DNA of 64,000 nt from Brenneria populi (GTDB taxonomy: Bacteria > Pseudomonadota > Gammaproteobacteria > Enterobacterales > Enterobacteriaceae). Below, in pieces: positions 50,483 through 58,607 of the stretch. The translations under genes and the position numbers were made by a program. Every line of letters starts with the position of its first letter. Position 1 is the stretch's first letter. Below the pieces are notes generated by a model that saw only the letters and a program-made list of their open reading frames with translations, did not search any database and was not told where the DNA came from. The stretch covers positions 310,001 through 374,000 of the forward strand of contig NZ_JAYWTM010000006.1 of NCBI RefSeq assembly GCF_036016195.1, read 5' to 3'.

Positions 50483-51253
50483 TTATTCCTGTTCAAAGTC
50501 GCCGACGGTTTCTTCCGCTGCCACGTCAAGTGTCTCGCCGTCTTCGGCCAGCGACAACCCGCCGACGGTGGAAATGTTGTCGCGTAAGGCGGCGCGCAGC
50601 TCCGGGGCGATGTGATACAGGCGCCAGCGGCTGCCGGGCTTGCGCGGCAAAAGCGCGATATCTTGCCAGGAACCGTGGCTGGGATGGCGAGCCAGCATCT
50701 CACACTCCAGAAACACCCAGTCGCTTTGCGACGCCAGCGCTTTTCCCTCCGGCGACAGCAATCCGTCGCCGGAGTAAAACAGCTGATGCCCGCCGCAGGT
50801 GGTGATATGCAGGCTAAGATTCGCTACCGCATGGCGCGTCGGCGACGTCCGTATCGTCCAGGGGCCGATGGCGGATGTCGATTCCGTATCCTGACGGCTA
50901 ATCACAAAACCCGGCGCGGGCGCGGGCCAGTGCGCAAAGCGGATCAGCGGTTCGATAACCGCCCACTGCGCCCGCTGCGCGATGAGGGTGAGCGGGCGCT
51001 TGCGCCGTCTGGCGTCCATCCAGTTCAGCAGCGTCGTCAGGCCGAGGCAGTGATCCGGATGGGCGTGGGTCAGGTAGATGGCATCCAGCGACTCGGGGTC
51101 TAATCCGGCGTTAAAGAGTGCGGCCGGCACGGTCGGGCCGCAGTCGATCAACAGCCGGTAGCCGTTTTCTCCGATCGTGATGCTGGCGTTGGCGTGCCGG
51201 CCGTCATAGGCATCTCCGCAGCCGATAACGTCGAGCCGAAATTTATGCCCCAT
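50483..51253 (-). CDS. MBL-fold metallo-hydrolase (PhnP-like)
   Basis: This 256-residue protein has the metal-binding motif THAHPDHCLG (about residues 62-71), an early GCGDAYDG loop and a late ligand Asp in YSGDG. The size and N-terminal GCG-A pattern resemble PhnP (cyclic phosphodiesterase) and RNase Z-like members rather than lactamases. It overlaps the ATPase gene by 11 bases in a sugar-type ABC operon. I infer that it acts on the imported compound, possibly a cyclic or diester phosphate. The substrate is unknown. Confidence 0.8.
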   Translation of the reverse strand: MGHKFRLDVIGCGDAYDGRHANASITIGENGYRLLIDCGPTVPAALFNAGLDPESLDAIYLTHAHPDHCLGLTTLLNWMDARRRKRPLTLIAQRAQWAVIEPLIRFAHWPAPAPGFVISRQDTESTSAIGPWTIRTSPTRHAVANLSLHITTCGGHQLFYSGDGLLSPEGKALASQSDWVFLECEMLARHPSHGSWQDIALLPRKPGSRWRLYHIAPELRAALRDNISTVGGLSLAEDGETLDVAAEETVGDFEQE

Positions 51254-52283
51254 TCGCCCCCCCTGTCGTCCGAATGCGCCGCCGTTCGGCGTCGAAACTG
51301 TGTAATACGGAGTCGGCCAGATTCAGCATCAGCGTGTCGCCGAGTCGGTAATTCGCCGGGCTTTCAACGATGAACGGCTGCCCATGCAGATGGCCGTAAT
51401 ATAAGCGCGCATGGCCCAGGGGTTCGACAACGTCAATCTTCATTTCGCAATCGGGGTGCATTTTATCGACCACCGCCTGATTGGGGCGAATACCGATGGC
51501 TGCCGCGCCGCCCGGCAATGTTGCGCGCGGGCTCAGGGCGCTGAACGTCCTCGCATCCAGAAAATTTATCGCCGGCGAACCGATGAACGCCGCCACGAAC
51601 TGGTTGGCCGGCTGGTTATACAGTTCTTCCGGCGAGCCGATCTGTTCGATGTTGCCCCGGTTGAGCACCACGATTTTGTCGGCGAGCGTCATCGCCTCAA
51701 CCTGGTCGTGCGTCACGTAAATCATGGTCGATTTAAGTTTTTGATGCAGCTGTTTCAGGTAGGTTCGCATTTCGCCGCGGAGTTTGGCGTCGAGGTTGGA
51801 GAGCGGCTCATCAAATAAAAAGAGCTGCGGCGCGCGTACGATGGCCCTGCCAATGGCGACGCGTTGCCGCTGGCCGCCGGATAATTCGCCCGGAAGGCGT
51901 TTTAACAGCGGCGTCAGCTGCAGATTTTCCGCCGTTTGACGCACTTTTTTCTCAATCAGACGCTTGTTCATCCCCGCCATTTTTAACGGAAAGCCGATAT
52001 TTTTCTCTACCGACATATGGGGATAGAGCGCGTAGGACTGAAAAACCATGGCGACTTCACGCTCCGACGGCGGAACGCCGTTTAGCGCTTTCCCATTCAG
52101 CCTGATTTCTCCCCGCGTGCTCGATTCCAGACCGGCAATCATGCGCAGCAGCGTCGATTTGCCGCATCCGGACGGCCCAACGAAAACCACAAACTCGCCG
52201 TTATTGACGGAAAGGTTTACATTTTGGATAACCGTCTGTTCGTTATAGGTTTTTTGGACGTTTTTCAGTTCGAGTTTTTTCAT
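51243..52283 (-). CDS. ABC transporter ATP-binding protein (MalK/UgpC type)
   Basis: This 346-residue ATPase has Walker A GPSGCGKSTLL (about residues 36-46), signature LSGGQRQRVAIGR, Walker B LFLFDEPLSNLD, the switch His in VTHDQVEAM, and a C-terminal TOBE/OB domain (IGIRPNQAVV). MalK/UgpC-type ATPases serve carbohydrate, glycerol-phosphate and related importers. It lies 9 bases after the second permease and overlaps the metallo-hydrolase. Confidence 0.92.
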   Translation of the reverse strand: MKKLELKNVQKTYNEQTVIQNVNLSVNNGEFVVFVGPSGCGKSTLLRMIAGLESSTRGEIRLNGKALNGVPPSEREVAMVFQSYALYPHMSVEKNIGFPLKMAGMNKRLIEKKVRQTAENLQLTPLLKRLPGELSGGQRQRVAIGRAIVRAPQLFLFDEPLSNLDAKLRGEMRTYLKQLHQKLKSTMIYVTHDQVEAMTLADKIVVLNRGNIEQIGSPEELYNQPANQFVAAFIGSPAINFLDARTFSALSPRATLPGGAAAIGIRPNQAVVDKMHPDCEMKIDVVEPLGHARLYYGHLHGQPFIVESPANYRLGDTLMLNLADSVLHSFDAERRRIRTTGGANGA

Positions 52284-52292
52284 CGTTCGTTC

Positions 52293-53105
52293 CTATTTCA
52301 GCCCCATCGAGAAACCGCGCAGCAGATAACGTTGCATATAGCCGGCGAGCGCCAGCATCGGCAAAGATGAAACGATACCGACGGCCATCAGCTCGCCCCA
52401 GGCGGTGCCGTTTTCGGTCATGAAATTTGAGATAAACAGCGGAATGGTGAATTTGTCCGGGGTATAAATAAACAGCAGCGAAAACAGGAATTCGTTCCAT
52501 CCCAGAATCATGGCGAAAATCGATGTGGCCACCAGCCCCGGCGCGCAGAGTGGAAATACGATATAGGCCAGACGTTTACACAGATGCGCGCCGTCCATGG
52601 CGCCGGCCTCTTCGATCTCCAGTGGGATATCGCGTACGAATCCAAGCAGCATCCAGATGCAAAACGGCAGGGTATACACCTGATACGCCAGCACCAGACC
52701 GAACCGGGTATTCTGCAGGCCGAGGTGGTTCATCAGCGAATAGAGCGGAATGGCGATGACGATCGGCGGCATCATTTTGATAACCAGCACCGCCAGCAGA
52801 AAAAGGTTATCCAGCCTGGCGGGAAAACGGTAGCGGGCCAGGGCATAAGCGGCAAAAAACGCGATAACGACGGAAATGGCCGTCGCGGAAAGCGAGATAA
52901 ACAGAGTATTGCCAATCAGCGTCGGCAAATCGCCCCGCCAGAGTGCGGTGAAAGAGGCGAGCGTGGGGCGCTCGGGAACCAGACGCGCGCCGGCGTTGAG
53001 AATCTCGCCCGGCGTTTTAAAGGCGGTGCCGAACATCCAGATGATGGGCAGGATAAAAAGCGCGACGGACAGCCACACGCATAGGCTGTGAATACGCGCG
53101 TTCAT
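52293..53105 (-). CDS. ABC transporter permease (MalG/UgpE type)
   Basis: This 270-residue inner-membrane permease has six membrane segments. The coupling motif is EEAGAMDGAHLCKRLAYIVFP (about residues 168-188) and a conserved GWNEFLFSLLF follows. The N-terminus is a single long helix as in MalG. It overlaps the preceding permease gene by 4 bases. Confidence 0.9.
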   Translation of the reverse strand: MNARIHSLCVWLSVALFILPIIWMFGTAFKTPGEILNAGARLVPERPTLASFTALWRGDLPTLIGNTLFISLSATAISVVIAFFAAYALARYRFPARLDNLFLLAVLVIKMMPPIVIAIPLYSLMNHLGLQNTRFGLVLAYQVYTLPFCIWMLLGFVRDIPLEIEEAGAMDGAHLCKRLAYIVFPLCAPGLVATSIFAMILGWNEFLFSLLFIYTPDKFTIPLFISNFMTENGTAWGELMAVGIVSSLPMLALAGYMQRYLLRGFSMGLK

Positions 53106-53983
53106 GGTTTGTCTCCTTGCATCGCTTTGCGCGCGTAAAACAGGGTCATCGCCAGCGAGATCGCCAGCATCACCAGCGCGGAGGCGCTGGCCATGCCGAG
53201 GTCAAAAAACTGGAAGGCGTATTTGTAGACGAACATTGATAGGGTTTCGGTTGAATTACCCGGTCCGCCGCCGGTCATAACGTAAACCTTGTCAAAAAGT
53301 TTAAAGGTATCGATCGAGCGCAGCAGAAATGCCAGCATCACCTGCTTTTTAATCAACGGCAGGGTGATATGGCAAAACGATCGCCAGCCTTTGGCGCCGT
53401 CGACCAGCGCCGCCTCGCCGATATCTTTAGGAATGGACTGCAGTCCGGCCAGAATGATCAGGAAGGCCATGGGCGTCCACTGCCAGGTATCCACCAGGGC
53501 GATGGCGTATAGCGCCAGATGGGGATTAAACAGCCACTCCTGGGCCGGCAGGCCGAGCGCGGCCAATGCCGTATTGAGCAGCCCGAAATCGTAGTGATAC
53601 CAGGAACGCCAGATGGCGGAGCACACCAGCGTCGAGATCGTCATCGGGTAGATAATTATCGGCAGCGCGAAGCGGCGTCCCGGGAACTGGCGATGAAACA
53701 GCAGCGCCAGACACAACCCGATGCCCACCTGGGCAAGGGACGCGACCAGAGTAAAAACGAACGTGTTTTCGATCGCGGAAAGAAAGAAAAAGTCGTCGAA
53801 TAGCCCCCGAAAGTTTGCCAGCCCGACGAATTGGTAGCGTTGGCCGACGTCGCCCGCCGCGCCAAAAGCGTGGTAAATCACGGAAGCGATGGGATAGGCC
53901 GTCAACAGCCCAAGAATGGCCAGCGCGGGCAGCAGCAGGGCGATTAAGTGTTTACGGTTTTCAAATAACATAGCGAAATCCAA
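53102..53983 (-). CDS. ABC transporter permease (MalF/UgpA type)
   Basis: This 293-residue inner-membrane permease has six membrane segments. Its coupling motif is GEAALVDGAKGWRSFCHITLP (about residues 191-211) and the GGGPGNSTETLSMFVYKYAF segment (about 238-257) is typical of MalF/UgpA partners. It follows the binding protein after 26 bases. Confidence 0.9.
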   Translation of the reverse strand: MDFAMLFENRKHLIALLLPALAILGLLTAYPIASVIYHAFGAAGDVGQRYQFVGLANFRGLFDDFFFLSAIENTFVFTLVASLAQVGIGLCLALLFHRQFPGRRFALPIIIYPMTISTLVCSAIWRSWYHYDFGLLNTALAALGLPAQEWLFNPHLALYAIALVDTWQWTPMAFLIILAGLQSIPKDIGEAALVDGAKGWRSFCHITLPLIKKQVMLAFLLRSIDTFKLFDKVYVMTGGGPGNSTETLSMFVYKYAFQFFDLGMASASALVMLAISLAMTLFYARKAMQGDKP

Positions 53984-54009
53984 AGCGGCGCCGCCGAGGC
54001 GAAAGACGA

Positions 54010-55230
54010 TTATGCTTTGACGATGCGGCTGATACGGCGTTGCGCCTGCTGCAACGCCTGTTCCGCCGTCATTTGTCCCATCATGGCCATTTGCAGGTAG
54101 TCGCCCAGCACGCTTTCAACCTCGGCCCAGTTCTGGATGCGCGGACGCGCCTTACTGGTTTTCAGCGCTTCCGCCTGCTGCGGGTACCAGCGGTATTTCG
54201 CCACCACGTCCTTGTCGACATAGACGCTTTGGCGCGTCGGCGGTATGCCGTAGTTCAGCGCCAGTTTTTTCTGCATGTCGGCGCCGGTGGCGAATTTCAG
54301 GAAAGCCGCCGCGTCGGTTTTGTTTTTCGCATCCGCTGGAATCGCCAATTGCCAGATCCCCAGCATCGGCGCGGGCCGGCCCGTTTCCGCCGGCGGCGCG
54401 GTAATCTCCATCTCGCCGACGACTTTGGACACTTCCGGGTTATCCAGGTTGGGGATCCACGCCGGCCATACTTCAATGCCCATCGCGGCGCTGCCTTTTT
54501 GCAGCGCGTCGCGCACTTCATCCGCGTTATACACATCCACGCCGCGCGGCGCGTATTGCTTCATCGCCAGAAACGTCGTCAGCGCCTGTTTTGCCTGCGG
54601 CGTATCCAGCGTCGCTTTACCCTGCCGGTCGACGACATCGCCGCCATAGCCCCAAAGGATTGGCAGAAAGCCGGTCACAATCGGGTTGCCTTTGACGCCG
54701 CGGAACACTACGCCGTTCGTGCCGGATGTCTGGCTGATTTTCTGCGCCGCGTTAAGCACGTCGCTCCAGGTTTTAGGCGGCGTCAGGCGGTTTTTATCAA
54801 ATACGGCCCGATTCCAGGCGAACAGCGCGACGTTGCCGACCATGGGCATGGCGTAAACCGGGCCTTTTGCCTCCGGATAGCGGCCGATATCGAACGGCGC
54901 CGGAATAAAGTCTTTATCTTCGACGTCCTGGGAAAGCGGGGTCAGCCATCGGTTGGCGAAAAACTCGGGAGCCCAGGTATCGTCCATTAGAATGACGTCA
55001 TAGCTGCCGCTCTTTTCACGCATCGACAGCACGATGCTTTCATAGAGGCCTTTGTTGGGGCGTTTCACCAGCGTGGTTTTTGTTTCCGGATGCGCCTTTT
55101 GATATTCATTCACCACATATTGCATCGCCTCGCCGTAGCTGCTGTCGCGGCTTGCGATAACCAGCTCATCGGCCATGGCCCCAAACGTGGTGGCGACCAG
55201 CGCGGCCGCCATGATGGTGCGTTGGAACAT
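54010..55230 (-). CDS. ABC transporter periplasmic binding protein (family 1, UgpB/MalE-like)
   Basis: This 406-residue periplasmic protein has a signal peptide (MFQRTIMAAALVATTFGAMA). The start at 55230 is preceded by GAGGAGAAG and excludes 15 unneeded upstream codons. The mature protein shows the family-1 binding fold (SYDVILMDDTWAPEFFANRWLTPL, then WSDVLNAAQKI). It heads the binding protein-permease-permease-ATPase-metallohydrolase-LacI operon. The ligand cannot be read; carbohydrates, polyols and glycerophosphodiesters are all possible for this type. Confidence 0.88.
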   Translation of the reverse strand: MFQRTIMAAALVATTFGAMADELVIASRDSSYGEAMQYVVNEYQKAHPETKTTLVKRPNKGLYESIVLSMREKSGSYDVILMDDTWAPEFFANRWLTPLSQDVEDKDFIPAPFDIGRYPEAKGPVYAMPMVGNVALFAWNRAVFDKNRLTPPKTWSDVLNAAQKISQTSGTNGVVFRGVKGNPIVTGFLPILWGYGGDVVDRQGKATLDTPQAKQALTTFLAMKQYAPRGVDVYNADEVRDALQKGSAAMGIEVWPAWIPNLDNPEVSKVVGEMEITAPPAETGRPAPMLGIWQLAIPADAKNKTDAAAFLKFATGADMQKKLALNYGIPPTRQSVYVDKDVVAKYRWYPQQAEALKTSKARPRIQNWAEVESVLGDYLQMAMMGQMTAEQALQQAQRRISRIVKA

Positions 55231-55665
55231 CGGGTTCTTCTCCTCTCTGCGTTCATTCTGCGGGTAGTTTTGCACGCGCGTTCATTTTTGCTGCGTGTAA
55301 GGCTAGTTACTGAAAATGTCAGTTGAATGACGGGATAGTGAACATTGGCGGCGTGATGGCGCGGCGGGAGAGGCGCTTCGCTAACGCTCCCGACCGCCTG
55401 ACTCGTTTTGGCCGTTGTCATCATCGCCGCGGTCTCTTCGCGCAGAGAGGGAAATACGATTGCCGCGCCGTTCGATTGACCGGAGAGCGTGCGGGCGAAT
55501 TTATCTGTCAGCTTTTTGTGTTTTGTAGAACAAAACGTTTATGAGAAGCGGGGTGCGACGGCTTATCGCACTCATCTTTGGCGGTTACGGCAGAATAACA
55601 TGATAAAGCTGGTGGGTAAGGTGCCGATACGTATATAGAGTCAGTTTATTACGAAAGGAGAGAGT
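55231..55665. other. Divergent promoter region of the ABC operon and the chemoreceptor
   Basis: These 435 bases contain no supported gene. AAACGTTT (55533-55540) is a short palindrome with the CG centre common in LacI-family operators, but it is only 8 bases long and nearer to the chemoreceptor than to the ABC operon. No clear terminator is present. Confidence 0.35.
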
Positions 55666-57654
55666 ATGAACTGGTATCCTGCACGTATATCAGCCAGGTT
55701 GACCGTGGGCGGAGTCCTGCTCCTATTGGTTACGGTGTTTGTTATTTTTATCAGTATGTTATGGCGAGGACAGCCCCGGGTGGTTGAACTCAACACTACG
55801 TTGATTGAAGAGACGGGACAGGGCCTGACGCGTCAGTTAAGCGTAGTGCTGTCGCGTATTGAAGGTGAAACGGTAAGCCTGGCCCGTCTGGCGGAGGCGC
55901 TTCCCAAAGAGGAATCGCTATATCGGGAGGTGGCTCCCCGCCTGATTGACGGTCAGGATAATTCAGTCATCACCGGCGGCGGAATCTGGCCGGAGCCGGA
56001 CTCGTTTACGCCGGGCGTGGCGCGCAGAAGTTTTTTCTGGGCGCGCGGCGCTGACGGCAAGCTGGTTTATTCCGATGACTATAATGCGCAAAGCGGAACC
56101 GGTTATCACAACGAAAGTTGGTATACGGGAGCGAAAAACCAGTCGGTTAATAAATGCGTATGGTCCGACGTTTACAGGGATACCGTCTCCGGGGTGAATA
56201 TGGTCACCTGTAGCGTGCCGTACCGGCATGCCGGCCGCTTCGCCGGCGTCGCCACCACCGACGTTCGGCTCGATAATGTAGCGGCGTTTATGCAACAGCA
56301 GGGCGACCGCACCGGGGGTTACGCATTTATCGTCGATCGGCAGGGGCAGATCCTCTATTTCCCTGAAACGGACAGCGGTAAATTTCAGACATTTAACCAA
56401 CTCGCTAAACAATCGGACTGGCTGAGTCCCATCGCGGACGCCCTTAATCAGTCGCGGGGGAATAACGAGGGCGTATCTTCCGTGCCATTGGCGCGCGACG
56501 AATTGCTGGGGAGTCCATCCAGCGCCATGCTGTTCTCTATGAGTGATACCGGCTGGGTGGTCGGTCTGGTGACCCCGGAAGCGCGTATCACCGGTTTGGC
56601 GCGGGTCATGATGAGGGATGTGCTGGCCGTGCTGCTGCCGGTCATGACAATACTGCTGGCGGCTTCCTGGCTGATGGTCCGCCGATTGATCGCCAGACTG
56701 GATGATACCCGTCGGGCGCTGGATGATATTGCCCAGGGGGAGGGGGATCTCGCCCGTCGGCTGGAGATCAAGGGGCGCGATGAGATATCGGACATCGCTC
56801 TGGCGTTTAATTTATTCGTCGACAAGATAGCGGCCGTGCTGCTTGCCGTGCGTAATAGCAGCGTTATTGTTGCCAGCAATGCGGTAAATCTGGCCGACAG
56901 CAATATGGAGCTGTCTTCAAGAGTCACGCAGCAGGCCGCCGCGCTGGAGCAGAGCGCGGCGGCGATGGAGCAGCTTAATGCCGCGGTTCAGCAAAATGCG
57001 GGCAATACCCAGTTGGCGGACGAGCTGGCTGAGAATACGGCCAAAACGGCTAACGAATGCGGCGAGGCGATGCAGGGGGTGATTACGACCATGGATGAAG
57101 TTAATTCCTCATCCGGTCGAATGAGAGAAATCGTCGGCGTGATAGACAGCATCGCCTTCCAGACTAATATCCTGGCCCTCAATGCGGCGGTGGAAGCCGC
57201 GCGGGCGGGAGAATCGGGGCGAGGTTTCGCCGTCGTGGCTTCTGAAGTTCGGACATTGGCCCAGCGCAGCGCTACCGCCGCCCAGGAAATAAAAACGTTA
57301 ATTGACGCATCGTTGTTAAGCGTGGGAACCGGAAGCCATCGGGTACAGGATACCGATTCTCGGTTAGGGCAGCTGGTAAACAACGTGCGGCGGGTGCGGC
57401 AGGTCGTGGGGGAAATTCGCGTAGCGGGCGAGGAGCAGAGTAAAGGAATCTCTGAAGTCACGCTCGCCGTAACCGAGATGGACAGTACCGTTCAGCAAAA
57501 TGCCTCTCTCATCGATGATGCGGCGGCTCGTACGCAGACGCTGAAAGAAGAAGCTGAACAATTGGCTTCGCTCGTCGCCTCGTTCCGTCTTCCCGAACAG
57601 GACGCTTTCGAGCCAGTGGGTAGGCCCGCGCCTGCGGTTACCCTGATAAAATAG
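55666..57654 (+). CDS. Methyl-accepting chemotaxis protein with dCache-type sensor
   Basis: This 662-residue inner-membrane chemoreceptor has a first membrane helix (about residues 13-33) and a periplasmic double-Cache-like sensor (about 35-315). A second membrane helix (about 320-343), a HAMP domain (about 344-395) and the signalling hairpin follow, with the tip IDSIAFQTNILALNAAVEAA and GRGFAVVASEVRTLAQRSA. The C-terminus lacks an NWETF-type CheR-docking pentapeptide. It is divergent from the ABC binding-protein gene, and receptors next to importers often sense the same compound or its binding protein. Confidence 0.9.
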   Translation: MNWYPARISARLTVGGVLLLLVTVFVIFISMLWRGQPRVVELNTTLIEETGQGLTRQLSVVLSRIEGETVSLARLAEALPKEESLYREVAPRLIDGQDNSVITGGGIWPEPDSFTPGVARRSFFWARGADGKLVYSDDYNAQSGTGYHNESWYTGAKNQSVNKCVWSDVYRDTVSGVNMVTCSVPYRHAGRFAGVATTDVRLDNVAAFMQQQGDRTGGYAFIVDRQGQILYFPETDSGKFQTFNQLAKQSDWLSPIADALNQSRGNNEGVSSVPLARDELLGSPSSAMLFSMSDTGWVVGLVTPEARITGLARVMMRDVLAVLLPVMTILLAASWLMVRRLIARLDDTRRALDDIAQGEGDLARRLEIKGRDEISDIALAFNLFVDKIAAVLLAVRNSSVIVASNAVNLADSNMELSSRVTQQAAALEQSAAAMEQLNAAVQQNAGNTQLADELAENTAKTANECGEAMQGVITTMDEVNSSSGRMREIVGVIDSIAFQTNILALNAAVEAARAGESGRGFAVVASEVRTLAQRSATAAQEIKTLIDASLLSVGTGSHRVQDTDSRLGQLVNNVRRVRQVVGEIRVAGEEQSKGISEVTLAVTEMDSTVQQNASLIDDAAARTQTLKEEAEQLASLVASFRLPEQDAFEPVGRPAPAVTLIK

Positions 57655-57806
57655 GCCAGTCTCGCCCCGCCCTGCGCGGGGCGACTATCTATGGTCGACT
57701 CAAAATGGCCGGCCCAATGGCGTATGAAGCAGCCGCTGCGCGGTATCGCGCAAATATCCCCGAAAAAACAAAGGAGCCACGCGATTAACGTAACTCCTTG
57801 AAATTC

Positions 57807-57882
57807 TGGTGGCCCCTGTTGGGTTTGAACCAACGACCAATCGATTATGAGTCGACTGCTCTAACCACTGAGCTAAGGGGCC
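57807..57882 (-). tRNA. ileX: tRNA-Ile2 (CAT, lysidine type)
   Basis: The 76-base gene reads GGCCCCTTAGCTCAGTGG at the 5' end on the minus strand, has a CAT anticodon in CTCATAA, and encodes CCA (57807-57809). It matches E. coli ileX beside mug and rpoD, where C34 is modified to lysidine so the tRNA reads AUA. Sequence alone cannot fully exclude an elongator tRNA-Met, but the context supports Ile. A TATAAT -10 lies at 57895-57900 on the minus strand. Confidence 0.9.
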
Positions 57883-58025
57883 TGACGGGCGACGATTATA
57901 CGGTAATGTGCGGGGGAAGGTCTATAGCTGTTCCGTCGGATGTCTGTTTTCTATGCAGGATAGCTTGTTGTTATTATTATCGGATTTTGCGATAACAGCG
58001 AAAAGCGCGCGCTAAAGGAGAGTGT

Positions 58026-58529
58026 ATGTTCGAGGATATTCTGGCTGCCGATCTTCAGGTGGTTTTCTGCGGAATCAATCCGGGATTATCGACCGCCCAC
58101 CAGGGATATCATTTCGCCAATCCGAACAACCGCTTCTGGAAAGTGATTCATCAGGCCGGATTCACCGAACGTTTGCTTAAGCCGGAAGAGGAGCGTCATC
58201 TGCTGGATACCGGGTGCGGCATCACCATGCTGGTGGAGCGGCCGACGACGGCGGCGGCTGAGCTGAACAAGAGCGAGCTCTTGCGCGGCGGCGCGACCAT
58301 TATTGAAAAGATAGAGCGCTACCAGCCTCGAGCGCTGGCGGTATTGGGGAAGCAAGCGTTCAGCCAGGCCTTCGGCGTGAAGAAGGTCGGATGGGGGCGC
58401 CAGGCGTTGACGATCGGCAAAACGCAGGTTTGGGTGCTGCCTAACCCCAGCGGACTGAACCGCGCGACGCTGGAGTCGCTGGTCGTTTCTTATCAGGCGT
58501 TGTATCTGGCGCTGCATGACGGCGCATGA
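58026..58529 (+). CDS. mug: G/U mismatch-specific DNA glycosylase Mug
   Basis: This 167-residue DNA repair enzyme removes uracil and ethenocytosine opposite guanine. The active-site motif GINPG (Asn18) and the intercalation motif NPSGLNR (about residues 139-145) are as in E. coli Mug. AAAGGAGAG precedes the ATG. It is convergent with rpoD and shares a terminator. Confidence 0.95.
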   Translation: MFEDILAADLQVVFCGINPGLSTAHQGYHFANPNNRFWKVIHQAGFTERLLKPEEERHLLDTGCGITMLVERPTTAAAELNKSELLRGGATIIEKIERYQPRALAVLGKQAFSQAFGVKKVGWGRQALTIGKTQVWVLPNPSGLNRATLESLVVSYQALYLALHDGA

Positions 58530-58553
58530 AACGGGGCGCGGCCGCGGCAAAAA

Positions 58554-58579
58554 AATAACCCCGGCGGACCGGGGTTATT
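58554..58579. terminator. Bidirectional terminator between mug and rpoD
   Basis: AATAACCCCGG (58554-58564) pairs perfectly with CCGGGGTTATT (58569-58579) across a 4-base loop. On the minus strand the stem is followed by a run of seven T, so it ends the rpsU-dnaG-rpoD transcript well; in the mug direction the T-run is short. Confidence 0.88.
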
Positions 58580-58607
58580 TCAGCGACATCAGTCATTGCG
58601 GGGTGAA

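Noticed and set aside
55533..55540. AAACGTTT as the LacI-family operator.
   Set aside because: It is only 8 bases, common by chance, and located far from the ABC operon start. It is kept as a remark only.
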